Below are positions 17,842 through 27,026 of a stretch of 64,000 nucleotides of DNA, in pieces. The stretch's first letter is position 1; the number at the start of each line of letters is the position of its first letter. Position numbers and translations under genes: made by a program. Source of the DNA: an uncultured Eubacteriales bacterium (GTDB taxonomy: Bacteria; Bacillota; Clostridia; Oscillospirales; CAG-272); assembly GCA_900545935.1 (NCBI GenBank), contig URAP01000001.1, positions 83,197 to 147,196 of the forward strand, read 5' to 3'. Below the pieces are notes generated by a model, which had not been told where the DNA came from, made no database searches, and saw only the letters and a list, made by a program, of their open reading frames with translations.

Positions 17842-18867
17842 ATGAACGCAGATTTTTTCAAGGCAATTGATGAGCTCGGCAAGCAGAAGGGCATCCCCAC
17901 CGATATTATCATCGACCGTGTCGAGCAGGCTCTGACAAAGGCATATAAGCATGAAAAGGAAGGCGACTGCGAGATACGTATCATTCTCGATCCCGATAAA
18001 AAGGTATTCCGAATGGTTGAGCTCAAGGAGATCGTTGACGAGGTCACCGATCCCGACAAGCAGATATCGCTCGTCGACGCCAAGCGCATCACCCGCAGCG
18101 CCAAGGTAGGAAACATCTGTGAAATAGAGGTGCCGCTGCAGAAGTTCAGCCGAATCAGTGCACAGACTGCAAAGCAGGTGATCATTCAGGGCATACGCGA
18201 GGCTGAGCGCGGAATGCTCATAGAACAGTACGAAAATAAGAAAGAAGAGATTATCACCGCGACCGTGTACAAGACCATGACGGCAAACGGGGCGGTAATT
18301 GTCGACACCGGCACGAGCCGCGTTGCCCTGCTCCCCGAGGAGCAGATACCCGGTGAGGTCTACCACGAGGGCGACCGAATAAAGGTATATGTTATCGAGG
18401 TACGCAGAGAGACGCGCGGTCCGCTTGTAACACTCTCCCGTACACATGCAGGTCTTGTCAAGCGTCTGTTTGAGCTTGAGGTTCCCGAGATCCAGGACGG
18501 CACTGTCGAGATAAAGAACATCATCCGCGAGGCAGGCTCGAGAACGAAGATGGCTGTTGCAAGCAATGACCCGAATGTTGATCCTATCGGAGCATGCATC
18601 GGTAATCACGGTATTCGTATCGGCGATATCACACGCGAGATAAACGGTGAGAAGATAGATATCGTCAAATACAGCGAGGATCCGGCGGAATATATTTCCT
18701 CCGCTCTTGCGCCCGCCACCGTACGTGATGTTATAATAGAGGACGACCGTTCTGCACGTGTAATTGTCGATCCCGAGCAGCTTTCGCTCGCTATCGGCAA
18801 GGAGGGACAGAACGCGCGTCTTGCCGCACGCCTTACCGGATACAAGATCGACATCAAGGCACAGTAA
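17842..18867 (+). CDS. nusA: Transcription termination/antitermination factor NusA
   Basis: NusA binds RNA polymerase and nascent RNA to control pausing, termination and antitermination. The protein has 341 residues, the short Firmicute form without the C-terminal acidic repeats of E. coli. In order: N-terminal polymerase-binding domain (residues 1-125), an S1 domain (about 130-200, TATVYKTMTANGAVIVDTG), then two KH domains with DPIGACIGNHGIRI and SLAIGKEGQNARLAARL. AAAGGA lies about six bases before the ATG at 17842; the GTG fifteen bases earlier overlaps the ribosome site. Located 103 bases after rimP and 84 before rnpM. Confidence 0.96.
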   Translation: MNADFFKAIDELGKQKGIPTDIIIDRVEQALTKAYKHEKEGDCEIRIILDPDKKVFRMVELKEIVDEVTDPDKQISLVDAKRITRSAKVGNICEIEVPLQKFSRISAQTAKQVIIQGIREAERGMLIEQYENKKEEIITATVYKTMTANGAVIVDTGTSRVALLPEEQIPGEVYHEGDRIKVYVIEVRRETRGPLVTLSRTHAGLVKRLFELEVPEIQDGTVEIKNIIREAGSRTKMAVASNDPNVDPIGACIGNHGIRIGDITREINGEKIDIVKYSEDPAEYISSALAPATVRDVIIEDDRSARVIVDPEQLSLAIGKEGQNARLAARLTGYKIDIKAQ

Positions 18868-18951
18868 TACGAATAGAATAGGATAGACACACATTGCATA
18901 GCCTATGCCCGAACCGATAACGCGGTCAGGCGAAAAAGGAGGCGAGAGAGC

Positions 18952-19287
18952 ATGTCCGATGCTGCCGATAAAAAGATGATCCCCGCTTCGTCGGAGCGAT
19001 CAGCCGCACAGACGAACACCGCCGAAACGTATCATCCCACAAGGCGCTGCGAGGGCTGCGGAGAGCGCCGCCCGAAGCATGAGCTGCTGCGCGCGGTGAA
19101 GGATGCCGACGGAAATCTGTCGCTCGATATAAGCTGCAAGGCGCAATCGAGAGGCGCATACATCTGCCGCTCTGAGAGCTGTCTTAAAAAGGCGCTGAAA
19201 AACGGTCGCATGGCACGCCGACTGACCGCTCAGGCAACCGATGAATTCCGCGAATCGGTGACACGGATGCTCGAAAACAATGAATAA
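18952..19287 (+). CDS. rnpM: RNase P modulator RnpM (YlxR, DUF448)
   Basis: A 111-residue protein of the YlxR family, which in B. subtilis binds the RNase P RNA and modulates its activity. The family core is plain: PTRRCEGCGERRPKHELLR followed by SRGAYICRSESCLKKALK and a basic C-terminus. The first ~27 residues are a polar, probably disordered extension that many homologues lack. GGAGG stands about ten bases before ATG. It overlaps the next gene by eight bases, which suggests coupled translation. Its position between nusA and the L7Ae-like gene is conserved in Firmicutes. Confidence 0.9.
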   Translation: MSDAADKKMIPASSERSAAQTNTAETYHPTRRCEGCGERRPKHELLRAVKDADGNLSLDISCKAQSRGAYICRSESCLKKALKNGRMARRLTAQATDEFRESVTRMLENNE

Positions 19288-19702
19288 AAAAGCCGACATC
19301 ATCGAAAAGAACGCCGCCACTGCTCCCGGCGACGAGAGAGCTATCACAAAGCTCTGCGGAATGCTCGGTCTTGCGAAAAAAGCCGGCGCGCTGATAGCGG
19401 GCGCCGAGCTTTCGCTCGAGGCGGCAAAGTCCGGCAGAACGGACGCGCTGCTGCTCGCCTCGGATGCCGCGCACAACACAACGAACAAGGTCGCACGCGG
19501 CTGCCGCGCATACGGCGCTGAGCTGTATATGCTCCCCATCGACAAGGAGCGGCTCGGCGACTGCATCGGACGGCATAGCGCCGTCGGTGCCGCCGCACTG
19601 ACAGATCCGAATTTCGGACGCGTTATTTATGCAATGTGCAAAAGCGTTGATCCTATAATTTATACAGCAAACAAGCAAATCACAACACAGGAGGTAGAAT
19701 AG
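19280..19702 (+). CDS. L7Ae-family ribosomal/RNA-binding protein (YlxQ type)
   Basis: A 140-residue RNA-binding protein of the L7Ae/L30e/Gadd45 superfamily, which recognises kink-turn RNA. The core [26 protein letters not shown] and [16 protein letters not shown] matches the YlxQ family encoded between rnpM and infB in Gram-positive bacteria. An N-terminal stretch of about 20 polar residues precedes it. Start and stop overlap its neighbours closely: eight bases into rnpM, and its last codons carry the GGAGG used by infB. The kink-turn partner is unknown; this genome does contain a T-box leader with kink-turn-like stem bases (49913-50392). Confidence 0.85.
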   Translation: MNKKADIIEKNAATAPGDERAITKLCGMLGLAKKAGALIAGAELSLEAAKSGRTDALLLASDAAHNTTNKVARGCRAYGAELYMLPIDKERLGDCIGRHSAVGAAALTDPNFGRVIYAMCKSVDPIIYTANKQITTQEVE

Positions 19703-19706
19703 ATAT

Positions 19707-22319
19707 ATGATATCAAGCCAGAAATACCGAATCAACAGCCTCGCAAAGGACCTCGGACTCAAGAGCAAGCAGCTCGCGGGAATTCTGCCCGGAGGTGACG
19801 CAGGCATCACACATCAGCTCTCCCCCGACGAGTTCGGATATGTCATTGACACGCTGACCGCATCCGCACATGAGGTCAGCATCGACGACTACATCGGCGG
19901 CAAGCTCGATCTCAATCTGCCCGCACGCAAGACCGCAGCCGAAAAGCCCGCAAAGAGCGACGACAAGGCATCCGATAAGAGCGGCTCTCGGGAGCACAAG
20001 TCGGGCGCGGAGCAAAAGGTCGAGCAGAATAACGACAAGTCACAGCAGAAGAAGAGCGACGCCGAGCGCGCAAAGGAAAGAGAGCGCGCAAAGGCAGCAG
20101 CCGAAAAGGCTGCGGAAAAGCGCGTTCAGCACGGACAGAGCGAGCGCATGCAGCAGCTCCGCGAAGCCCCCCGCCCCGATGCTATCGCGGCAAAGGCAAA
20201 TTCAAAGATGAAGCAGAACCTTATGCGTCAGAATCAGCAGCGCCAGCAGAAGCTTACTCAGCAGAATCAGATGATGCAGCGCAGCGCGACGACCGAGGAA
20301 CAGGGTAAGATTCTCACCGAGCCGACAGCATCTGCAAAGAAAACAAGAATCGTCGATACACGCACATCGTCTGTCGATCTCTCTCGCTACGACGAAAAGC
20401 TCGACCGCTTCGTTTCCGAGAACAGCTCAAAGAAGCAGAGCGGCGCAGGCGACAACAGAGGTAAAAATACACACCGTCCTATGGGCAGAAACGCATACGG
20501 CACACACGGCGGCAAGAATAGGATCGGTGCGGATAAACGCGGGAAAAAGCAGCAGGATGTCGCTCCCAAGCAGCCGCTTGAGATAACTATCCCCGAAACC
20601 ATTTCGGTTCGCGATCTTGCGGCGAGACTTAAGGTCACTGCGGCAGAGGTTATCAAGAGACTTATGAGTGCCGGCGTTATGGCTAACGTCACCGAGGTCA
20701 TCGACTTCGATACCGCTCTGTATGTTGCCGAGGATATCGGTGCAAAGGCGACCAAGGAGGTCGTCGTCACCATCGAGGATCGCCTCTTCGATGATACCGA
20801 GGACAGCGACAACGAGCTCATCGAGCGCGCGCCCGTCGTTGTCGTTATGGGTCACGTCGACCACGGTAAGACCTCGCTGCTCGATAAGATCAGAAATGCA
20901 AACGTCACCGCAGGCGAGGCAGGCGGAATCACTCAGCATATCGGTGCTTACCGCGTAAATATTCACGGTAAGGACATTACATTCCTTGATACCCCCGGTC
21001 ACGCAGCATTTACGGCAATGCGCGCACGCGGTGCCAAGGCGACGGATATAGCCATCATCGTCGTAGCCGCCGACGACGGTATCATGCCCCAGACAATCGA
21101 GGCTATCAACCACGCAAAGGATGCCGGACTTGAGATAATCGTCGCCATCAACAAGATGGATAAGCCCGGTGCAAAGCCCGACAATGTTCTTCAGGAGCTG
21201 ACAAAGTATGAGCTCGTTCCCGAGGAGTGGGGCGGAGACGTTATGTGCGTACCGGTTTCGGCTCATACCGGAATGGGCATAGATACCCTGCTCGAGGATA
21301 TCCTCCTCATCGCAGAGGTCAAGGAATACAAGGCTAACCCGAATCGCCGCGCAAAGGGTACCGTCATCGAGGCTAAGCTCGATAAGGGTCGCGGACCTGT
21401 TGCGACTGTCCTCGTTCAGAACGGCACGCTCAATATAGGCGATGTTGTTATCGCAGGCACCGCAGTCGGACGTGTACGCGCTATGATCGACGATAAGGCT
21501 CGTAATGTAAAGGACGCAGGGCCGTCCGTACCTGTCGAGATAATCGGTCTCGACGAGGTTCCCGCAGCCGGAGACGAGTTCAACGCTGTTGAAAACGAGC
21601 GCATGGCTCGCGAGCTTGCAGAGCAGCGTAAATCCCGTGAGAAGGAAGCATCCTTCAAGTCGAATGCGACTGTCAGCCTCGACGATCTGTTTGCTCAGAT
21701 ATCAGAGGGTGCTAAGGAGCTCAAGATCATCGTCAAGGCGGATGTCGGCGGCTCTGCCGAGGCCGTAAAGAGTTCGCTTGAAAAGCTGTCGAATGATGAA
21801 GTTAAGGTCAAGGTTATTCACTCCGCGGTCGGTGGAATCACCGAGGGTGATGTAATGTTCGCATCGGCTTCAAATGCCATTATCGTAGGCTTTAATGTAC
21901 GTCCCGACAAAAACGCTCTCGATACCGCAGAGCGTCAGAAGGTCGATATACGTACCTATCGCATAATCTACGAATGCATTGAAGAGATTCAGGCGGCTAT
22001 GAAGGGTATGCTTGCTCCGAAGTTCAAGGAAAATCTGCTCGGACACGCAGAGGTCCGTCAGGCTATCCACGTACCGAACATCGGAACGATTGCAGGCTCT
22101 TATATCCTCGACGGTAAGATCACAAGAAGCGCTCAGATACGTGTTGTACGCGACGGTATCGTTATATTCGAGGATAAGATATCCTCACTGCGCCGCTTCA
22201 AGGATGATGTTCGTGAGGTCAACTCGGGCTACGAGTGCGGAGTAGGACTTGAGCGCTTCAACGACATCAAGGAGGGCGACATTCTCGAGGCATTTGAGAT
22301 GGTAGAGGTCGAGCAGTAA
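19707..22319 (+). CDS. infB: Translation initiation factor IF-2
   Basis: The GTPase that brings initiator fMet-tRNA to the 30S subunit and promotes subunit joining. 870 residues. An N-terminal IF2N domain (residues 1-55) is followed by a long Lys/Gln/Ala-rich linker (about 75-275), a second IF2N-like domain with [20 protein letters not shown], then the G domain with GHVDHGKT at 382-389, DTPGH and NKMD, and beta-barrel/IF2C domains. GGAGG is twelve bases before the ATG, longer than usual, and lies inside the upstream gene. rbfA, which often follows infB, is absent here; a terminator comes next. Confidence 0.97.
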   Translation: MISSQKYRINSLAKDLGLKSKQLAGILPGGDAGITHQLSPDEFGYVIDTLTASAHEVSIDDYIGGKLDLNLPARKTAAEKPAKSDDKASDKSGSREHKSGAEQKVEQNNDKSQQKKSDAERAKERERAKAAAEKAAEKRVQHGQSERMQQLREAPRPDAIAAKANSKMKQNLMRQNQQRQQKLTQQNQMMQRSATTEEQGKILTEPTASAKKTRIVDTRTSSVDLSRYDEKLDRFVSENSSKKQSGAGDNRGKNTHRPMGRNAYGTHGGKNRIGADKRGKKQQDVAPKQPLEITIPETISVRDLAARLKVTAAEVIKRLMSAGVMANVTEVIDFDTALYVAEDIGAKATKEVVVTIEDRLFDDTEDSDNELIERAPVVVVMGHVDHGKTSLLDKIRNANVTAGEAGGITQHIGAYRVNIHGKDITFLDTPGHAAFTAMRARGAKATDIAIIVVAADDGIMPQTIEAINHAKDAGLEIIVAINKMDKPGAKPDNVLQELTKYELVPEEWGGDVMCVPVSAHTGMGIDTLLEDILLIAEVKEYKANPNRRAKGTVIEAKLDKGRGPVATVLVQNGTLNIGDVVIAGTAVGRVRAMIDDKARNVKDAGPSVPVEIIGLDEVPAAGDEFNAVENERMARELAEQRKSREKEASFKSNATVSLDDLFAQISEGAKELKIIVKADVGGSAEAVKSSLEKLSNDEVKVKVIHSAVGGITEGDVMFASASNAIIVGFNVRPDKNALDTAERQKVDIRTYRIIYECIEEIQAAMKGMLAPKFKENLLGHAEVRQAIHVPNIGTIAGSYILDGKITRSAQIRVVRDGIVIFEDKISSLRRFKDDVREVNSGYECGVGLERFNDIKEGDILEAFEMVEVEQ

Positions 22320-22448
22320 TTCTTCGTTCCTATGCCTATCCGATCGTCGGTATCCCGGCGATACAGTTAAAGATTTAGCTTGATATTAAGTCTTACACTG
22401 TCAGGTGCAGACGCGCCGACAGTACGGACTGTGTTATGTTTGCTGTTT

Positions 22449-22498
22449 AAAGCGGCTGTCGCATCTGGAGTACAAATGCGGCAGCCGCTTTTATATTT
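22449..22498 (+). terminator. Terminator of the rimP-infB operon
   Basis: AAAGCGGCTG-T-CGCAT (22449-22464) pairs with ATGCG-G-CAGCCGCTTT (22476-22491), with one T/G internal pair, followed by TTATATTT. It stands 130 bases after the infB stop. Confidence 0.88.
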
Positions 22499-22499
22499 A

Positions 22500-22726
22500 A
22501 CTATTTTGATTAAGACATAATGATAATCGACAACAGAATAATTGAGCCGTTCAGCAGACTGTAAGCCGACTGATCGTAATTTGAGGATAAACACATCTGC
22601 ATTTGCGGCGTTCGCCGTGTCATATGCAGGTGTATCACACTTCCCTGCTTCGGACAATGAGCAGCAGTTTGACTCCGCATTACCGTTATGAGCAGCTCAT
22701 GTGCTCAGATGCAGTTGTCCATCATT
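22500..22726. other. Intergenic region between two convergent terminators
   Basis: About 225 bases between the infB and feo terminators. I find no open frame with a ribosome site, no consensus promoter and no recognisable RNA. Confidence 0.5.
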
Positions 22727-22766
22727 AAAAAAGCTCCCCGCCGTACCGAGGCGGTACAGCGGGGAG
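22727..22766 (-). terminator. Terminator of the feo operon
   Basis: Minus strand: CTCCCCGC-T-GTACCG, loop CCT, CGGTAC-G-GCGGGGAG, then CTTTTTT. It lies ten bases after the stop of the last feo gene. Confidence 0.92.
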
Positions 22767-22776
22767 AACAAAGAAA

Positions 22777-22953
22777 TTACCTTTTATCGCCGTGGCAGGA
22801 GCCGCCGAGCGCACAGTGTGCACAGTTGCCCCCGCAAGAGGATTTTCCCTTACGCTTATCACGAACGAGCTTAACGACTATCGCAGCGAGGATAGTAACG
22901 AGTACAACTGTAATTAAGATCGTACCGAGATTATCAACGATGAAATCAAGCAT
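22777..22953 (-). CDS. FeoB-associated Cys-rich membrane protein
   Basis: A 58-residue protein. One membrane helix spans about residues 9-30 (TILITVVLVTILAAIVV); a basic patch (RDKRKGK) and a Cys/His cluster follow with Cys at 40, 44, 47 and 53 and His at 46 and 54. This is the pattern of the small FeoB-associated proteins found downstream of feoB in Firmicutes. It probably sits in the membrane next to FeoB, with the Cys cluster on the cytoplasmic side as judged by the positive-inside rule, and may handle ferrous iron. AAAGGAG is eleven bases before the ATG. It is the last feo gene, 41 bases after feoB. Confidence 0.82.
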   Translation of the reverse strand: MLDFIVDNLGTILITVVLVTILAAIVVKLVRDKRKGKSSCGGNCAHCALGGSCHGDKR

Positions 22954-22994
22954 TTCGCATCATGCTCCTTTCGGTCGGAGACCGGATAATTCTT

Positions 22995-25493
22995 TTATTT
23001 TACCTTTTCGGTAAGGGTGTTTGCTTCTTTATACTTCTTGATGAAGAGCATATAGAGGATAGCGAGCAGAGCTATTACAGCGAAAATAAGTCCCACAACA
23101 TTCAGATTGCCTGTGAAGGCATTTCCGAACTGGTTTATCATAAGCGCAATAACATATGCAAAGCCGCACTGATATGCGATAGCGAACCAAGTCCACTTAG
23201 CGTTGTTCATCTCACGCTTTATAGCACCGATCGCTGCGAAGCAAGGTGCGCAAAGCAGATTGAATACGAGGAACGAGTAGCCGGTGATTCCGGTGAATGC
23301 CTGACCGATAGCCTGCCAAACGGTGAGATCTCCGCCGCCGTAAAGAATACCGAGAGTACCGACGATATTCTCCTTTGCAACAAGTCCGGTGATGGATGCA
23401 ACAGCTGCCTGCCAGTTGCCCCAGCCGAGAGGTGCGAAGATAGGAGCGATAAAGCCGCCGATTTTAGCAAGGATGGAGAGCTCGATCTCGTCCTCAGAGA
23501 GCATTCTGAAGCCGGTGTCGGTGAAGCCGAAGTAGGTGGTGAACCAAACAAAGATAGTCGAGAGCAGGATTATTGTGCCTGCCTTCTTAATGAACGACCA
23601 GCCGCGCTCCCACATGGAACGGAGAACGTTGGAAACGGTAGGAAGGTGGTATGCGGGAAGCTCCATAACGAACGGAGCGGGATCGCCGGCGAACATCTTG
23701 GTCTTCTTGAGCATGATACCCGAGATAACGATCGCAGCCATGCCTATGAAATATGCGCTTGTTGCGACCCATGCAGAGCCGCCGAAGATCGCACCTGCTA
23801 TCATGGAGATAAACGGTACCTTTGCTCCGCAGGGAATAAAGGTGGTGGTCATGATAGTCATACGGCGGTCGCGCTCATTCTCGATGGTACGCGATGCCAT
23901 GATACCGGGAACACCGCATCCGGTGCCGATAAGCATAGGAATAAAGGACTTACCGGACAAACCGAACTTACGGAATACACGGTCAAGGACGAATGCGATA
24001 CGAGCCATGTAGCCGCATGCCTCGAGGAATGCAAGCATCAGGAAGAGTACGAGCATCTGAGGTACGAAGCCGAGGACGGCGCCGACACCCGCAACGATAC
24101 CGTCGAGAATCAGACCGTTGAGCCAATCAGCAGCGCCTGCCTTTTCAAGTGCGTTGCCGATAAGAACCGGGATACCGGGAATATAAGGACCGTAGTCGGC
24201 AGGATCGGGCTCATCAAAGCCGTTCTTTTTGAAGTATTCAACAGCGTCGAGATAAGAGATACCGATAGTGGACTTCTCATCCTCCTCGGAGAGATTGTCG
24301 GGAACCTTGTCGAAGTAAACGGTCATATCGGAGACCTCGAGTGTCTCCTCATCCTCTACCTCAACGGTAGCGGTCTCATCTGCCGACTTAACAGCCTCCA
24401 TAGCTGCGAGAGCAGCATCGGCATCAAAGTCCTCAGCCTCTGTGTCAAGCTCATAGTAAGCGTTTACGGCGTTCATAGCGTCGCTGTACTCGCCCGAAAC
24501 ATCCTCATAATCGGAGGAGCCGATTCCGAGGAGATACCAACCGTCGCCGAACACACCGTCATTTGCCCAGTCGGTCGCAGGTGCGCCGACACCGACCATT
24601 GCAACCCAATAAACGATGAACATAACGACCGCAAATATCGGCAGACCGAGGAAACGATTAGTAACGATACGATCGATCTTATCGGAGGTGGAGAGCTTGC
24701 CTGCGCTCTTTTTCTTGTAGCAGGACTTGATCATCTCGGCGATATAGATATAGCGCTCGTTTGTAATGATGCTCTCTGCGTCGTCGTCAAGCTCCTTCTC
24801 GGCAGCTGCAATATCGGACTCGATATGATTCTTAACGTCTGCGGGAATATTTAGTGTCTCGAGAACCTTTTCATCGCGCTCGAAAACCTTAATAGCGTAC
24901 CAACGCTGCTGCTCCTCGGGCATATTATGTACAACTGCTTCTTCGATATGCGCGATTGCATGCTCGACGGGTCCGGAGAATGTGTGCATAGGAATGGTTT
25001 TGCCGTTCTTAGCAGCGTCGATAGCAGCCTCTGCGGCATCTGTGATACCTGTTCCCTTCAGTGCCGAGATCTCAACTACCTTGCAGCCGAGCTGACGGGA
25101 AAGCTCGGAGATGTCGATCTTATCTCCGTTTTTCTTTACAACGTCCATCATGTTGACGGCAACTACAACCGGAATACCGAGCTCGGTGAGCTGGGTGGTG
25201 AGGTAAAGGTTACGCTCAAGGTTCGTACCGTCGATGATGTTGAGTATTGCATCGGGGCGCTCGCCGATAAGTACGTTTCTCGCTACGACCTCCTCAAGGG
25301 TGTAGGGCGAGAGCGAATATATACCGGGAAGGTCGGTGATAATTACACCCTCGTGCTTTTTCAGCTTACCTTCCTTCTTTTCGACCGTAACGCCCGGCCA
25401 GTTACCGACGAACTGGTTTGAGCCCGTCAGGGCGTTAAAAAGTGTTGTTTTGCCGCAGTTAGGGTTTCCTGCAAGGGCAATTCTGATGTTCAT
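22995..25493 (-). CDS. feoB: Ferrous iron transporter FeoB
   Basis: Membrane Fe2+ transporter with a cytoplasmic G-protein domain. 832 residues. G motifs: GNPNCGKT at 9-16, DLPGIYS near 54-60, NMMD at 114-117; then the helical insertion domain (about 170-260) and the membrane part with the Gate motifs (GCGVPGIMASRT and LFAPCFAAIGAI-type regions). Between the first and second membrane helices, residues about 320-438 form an acidic insertion full of Glu/Asp and Ala, on the outer face by FeoB topology. E. coli FeoB lacks most of this. AAAGGA lies upstream of the ATG. It follows two feoA genes by 94 bases. Confidence 0.95.
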   Translation of the reverse strand: MNIRIALAGNPNCGKTTLFNALTGSNQFVGNWPGVTVEKKEGKLKKHEGVIITDLPGIYSLSPYTLEEVVARNVLIGERPDAILNIIDGTNLERNLYLTTQLTELGIPVVVAVNMMDVVKKNGDKIDISELSRQLGCKVVEISALKGTGITDAAEAAIDAAKNGKTIPMHTFSGPVEHAIAHIEEAVVHNMPEEQQRWYAIKVFERDEKVLETLNIPADVKNHIESDIAAAEKELDDDAESIITNERYIYIAEMIKSCYKKKSAGKLSTSDKIDRIVTNRFLGLPIFAVVMFIVYWVAMVGVGAPATDWANDGVFGDGWYLLGIGSSDYEDVSGEYSDAMNAVNAYYELDTEAEDFDADAALAAMEAVKSADETATVEVEDEETLEVSDMTVYFDKVPDNLSEEDEKSTIGISYLDAVEYFKKNGFDEPDPADYGPYIPGIPVLIGNALEKAGAADWLNGLILDGIVAGVGAVLGFVPQMLVLFLMLAFLEACGYMARIAFVLDRVFRKFGLSGKSFIPMLIGTGCGVPGIMASRTIENERDRRMTIMTTTFIPCGAKVPFISMIAGAIFGGSAWVATSAYFIGMAAIVISGIMLKKTKMFAGDPAPFVMELPAYHLPTVSNVLRSMWERGWSFIKKAGTIILLSTIFVWFTTYFGFTDTGFRMLSEDEIELSILAKIGGFIAPIFAPLGWGNWQAAVASITGLVAKENIVGTLGILYGGGDLTVWQAIGQAFTGITGYSFLVFNLLCAPCFAAIGAIKREMNNAKWTWFAIAYQCGFAYVIALMINQFGNAFTGNLNVVGLIFAVIALLAILYMLFIKKYKEANTLTEKVK

Positions 25494-25587
25494 CTTATTA
25501 ATGCTTCCTTTCTGATCCTTCTGAATCTGCTCCGTCGGAGCTTTGAGCGGTCAATCCGACCGATTATAACCTTGCGCAGGGCATGAA

Positions 25588-25812
25588 TTACAGCAGCTCG
25601 ACCTCGATACGCTCGGCATCTGCCTTGCGCAGCGAAAGCTCATAGCCGCGGACGGTGATCTCGATCGGATCTCCGAGCGGCGCGACCTTACGGACGATAA
25701 GCTCTGTCCCCTTTGTAATACCCATGTCCATAATCCTACGCTTGATAGCTCCCTCTCCGGTGAGCTTTACGACCTTCGCGCTCTTTCCGAGCGGCAGTTC
25801 ACGCAGTGTCAT
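25588..25812 (-). CDS. feoA: FeoA-domain protein (second copy)
   Basis: A 74-residue SH3-like FeoA protein, the small cytoplasmic partner needed for FeoB-dependent ferrous iron uptake. The typical pattern MTLRELPLGKSAKVVKLTG, a central IKRRIMDMGITKGTELIV and a final VRGYELSLRKADAERIEV are present. GGAGG is ten bases before ATG. It lies 32 bases after the first feoA and 94 before feoB. The two FeoA proteins here are clearly different in sequence, so they probably have distinct roles in the complex. Confidence 0.92.
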   Translation of the reverse strand: MTLRELPLGKSAKVVKLTGEGAIKRRIMDMGITKGTELIVRKVAPLGDPIEITVRGYELSLRKADAERIEVELL

Positions 25813-25844
25813 TGCTTGTGTTCCTCCTATATGTAAATATAAAT

Positions 25845-26057
25845 TTAAACCATTATCTTTCGGGCAAGCTCGTCGCTTATCGCTACGCGCGATTCCTTGA
25901 CCTTGACTATAACGTTTCCGCCGAGCATGCTTACAAGGCTTACCTCACCGCCGACCGTAAAGCCGAGATCGGTAAGGTGCTTCTTCACCTCAGGCGTCCC
26001 GCCTATCTTCTTTACAATCTGAGGCTCGCCCATATCGGCAAGATTGAGTGGCATCAT
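25845..26057 (-). CDS. feoA: FeoA-domain protein (first copy)
   Basis: A 70-residue FeoA-like protein, first gene of the iron uptake operon. MPLNLADMGEPQIVKKIGG, KHLTDLGFTVGGEVSLVSMLGG and VIVKVKESRVAISDELARKI match the FeoA SH3 fold. The frame is open from a GTG at 26069, but that GTG is part of the GAGGTG ribosome site; I therefore start at the ATG at 26057 (or the adjacent ATG at 26054). The leader carries inverted repeats that are likely sites for the divergent DtxR-type regulator. Confidence 0.9.
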   Translation of the reverse strand: MMPLNLADMGEPQIVKKIGGTPEVKKHLTDLGFTVGGEVSLVSMLGGNVIVKVKESRVAISDELARKIMV

Positions 26058-26086
26058 TAATTTCTTCACCTCGCGACGATTGCTGC

Positions 26087-26102
26087 GTTAGCTGAGGCTA
26101 AC
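26087..26102. promoter_or_regulatory. Inverted repeat 1, likely metalloregulator operator
   Basis: GTTAGC-TGAG-GCTAAC, a six-base inverted repeat with a four-base centre, in the transcribed leader of the feo operon about 30 bases before the feoA start. It shares the GTTAG half-site with the larger repeat at 26117 and with GTTAGCC inside the feo promoter spacer. These resemble DtxR/IdeR-type half-sites. Confidence 0.5.
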
Positions 26103-26116
26103 ATTGCATCATAAAA

Positions 26117-26142
26117 GTACGGTTAGTCCCGACTAACCGTAC
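26117..26142. promoter_or_regulatory. Inverted repeat 2, likely metalloregulator operator over the feo start site
   Basis: GTACGGTTAGT-CCCG-ACTAACCGTAC: an 11-base perfect inverted repeat with a four-base centre. It begins four bases downstream of the feo -10 box and covers the predicted transcription start near 26139, an ideal place for a repressor. Half-sites GGTTAG/CTAACC are like those of DtxR-family operators, although the spacing is wider than in the classical DtxR box. Confidence 0.65.
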
Positions 26143-26145
26143 TAT

Positions 26146-26174
26146 ATTATAGTTATCATTGGCTAACTTGTCAA
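26146..26174 (-). promoter_or_regulatory. Consensus promoter of the feo operon
   Basis: Minus strand: -35 TTGACA (26174-26169), 17-base spacer, -10 TATAAT (26151-26146), a perfect consensus. The spacer contains GTTAGCC, a further copy of the operator half-site. Such a strong promoter is expected to be held off by a repressor when iron is sufficient. Confidence 0.85.
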
Positions 26175-26219
26175 GTGCTTTTATAGATTTTCAGTGGAAT
26201 AATTTTTTACGAATCGTTC

Positions 26220-26248
26220 TTGATTTATCCGCTGCTTTGTGGTATGAT
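26220..26248 (+). promoter_or_regulatory. Promoter of the DtxR-type regulator
   Basis: TTGATT (26220-26225), 17 bases, TATGAT (26243-26248). It points away from feo and gives a leader of roughly 45 bases. No clear GTTAG repeat overlaps it, so the regulator gene may not be strongly autoregulated. Confidence 0.65.
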
Positions 26249-26301
26249 TATACAAAAGCAGAGACAACATGCGCATCTTCGAAAGAAAGGTTGGTACCGC
26301 A

Positions 26302-26802
26302 ATGCCCATTCACGAGTCCCGAGAGATGTATCTCGAAACGATTTATATACTCTCACGCAAGACCGCAAAGCTGAGAGCGGTAAACATTGTTGACTATATG
26401 GGCTTTTCAAAGCCCTCTGTAAGCCGAGCGATAGGTATTCTCCGCCGCGGCGGATATATTACTGTAGACGAAAACGGCTTTATAACGCTTACCGCAAGCG
26501 GCAAAGCGACCGCAGAGCATATCTACGAGCGCCACACAGTGCTCACCGAGATGCTGCTCGGTCTCGGAGTCGATAAGGAAACGGCAGTAAACGACGCATG
26601 CCGCATGGAGCACTATATAAGTGACAAGAGCTTTGACGCGATTAAGCGTCATCTCAGCAAAAACGGCGTAATACTTCCCGCTCTTCCGCATGATTCCACG
26701 ATAGATGAGCCTGTCGGTGCATCTGCGGGCAGCGACGGCAGCGTCGAGCATCATACAGAAATAAAGACCGCCAAAGCCAAGCGCGCCGGAAAGACGAAAT
26801 AA
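26302..26802 (+). CDS. DtxR/MntR-family iron-dependent transcriptional regulator
   Basis: A 166-residue metal-dependent repressor. The N-terminal winged helix-turn-helix has the family shape: SREMYLETIYILSR, AVNIVDYMGFSKPSVSRAIGILRRGGYI, then a wing and LTASGKATAEHIYERH. The dimerisation/metal-binding part follows (VLTEMLLGLGVDKETAVNDACRMEHYIS, with Glu/His/Cys ligand candidates). There is no SH3 domain; instead a Lys/Ala-rich tail of about 30 residues ends the protein. I start at the ATG at 26302, after GAAAGG; the upstream ATG at 26269 lies too close to the transcription start. Divergence from feo strongly suggests it represses ferrous iron uptake. Confidence 0.88.
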   Translation: MPIHESREMYLETIYILSRKTAKLRAVNIVDYMGFSKPSVSRAIGILRRGGYITVDENGFITLTASGKATAEHIYERHTVLTEMLLGLGVDKETAVNDACRMEHYISDKSFDAIKRHLSKNGVILPALPHDSTIDEPVGASAGSDGSVEHHTEIKTAKAKRAGKTK

Positions 26803-26880
26803 TTATAGTTGTTGATTGCTGTCAAAGTGTGAGCTGCCGATAATCGGGCAGCCGGATACTCAGAAAAATATAATAATTTA

Positions 26881-26930
26881 AAATACCGAGAGAATGTTAT
26901 TGCGAAATTCTCTCGGTATTTTCTATACTA
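26881..26930 (+). terminator. Terminator after the DtxR-type gene
   Basis: AAATACCGAGAGAAT (26881-26895) pairs with ATTCTCTCGGTATTT (26907-26921), followed by TCTATAC. The A/T-flanked, symmetric shape may allow work in both directions. Confidence 0.85.
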
Positions 26931-27026
26931 TTGAATTACATATCACCGGCATTGCATGACAAAATAACAATTCGGTCATTGCGCACTCTGGCAGAGTAAT
27001 ATCTCCGATTCTGCGAAACTATTCGA

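Noticed and set aside
17815..18894. A 359-codon minus-strand frame opposite nusA
   Set aside because: Antisense to a conserved NusA; no ribosome site, no promoter and no recognisable motifs.
22320..22448. rbfA or another ribosome-assembly gene after infB
   Set aside because: No open frame with a ribosome site exists there; the operon ends at the terminator at 22449.
22962..24854. A 630-codon open frame on the plus strand opposite feoB
   Set aside because: It is antisense to a clear FeoB, has no ribosome site, and its protein is rich in Cys, Glu and His without any family likeness. It arises from the codon choice of feoB.
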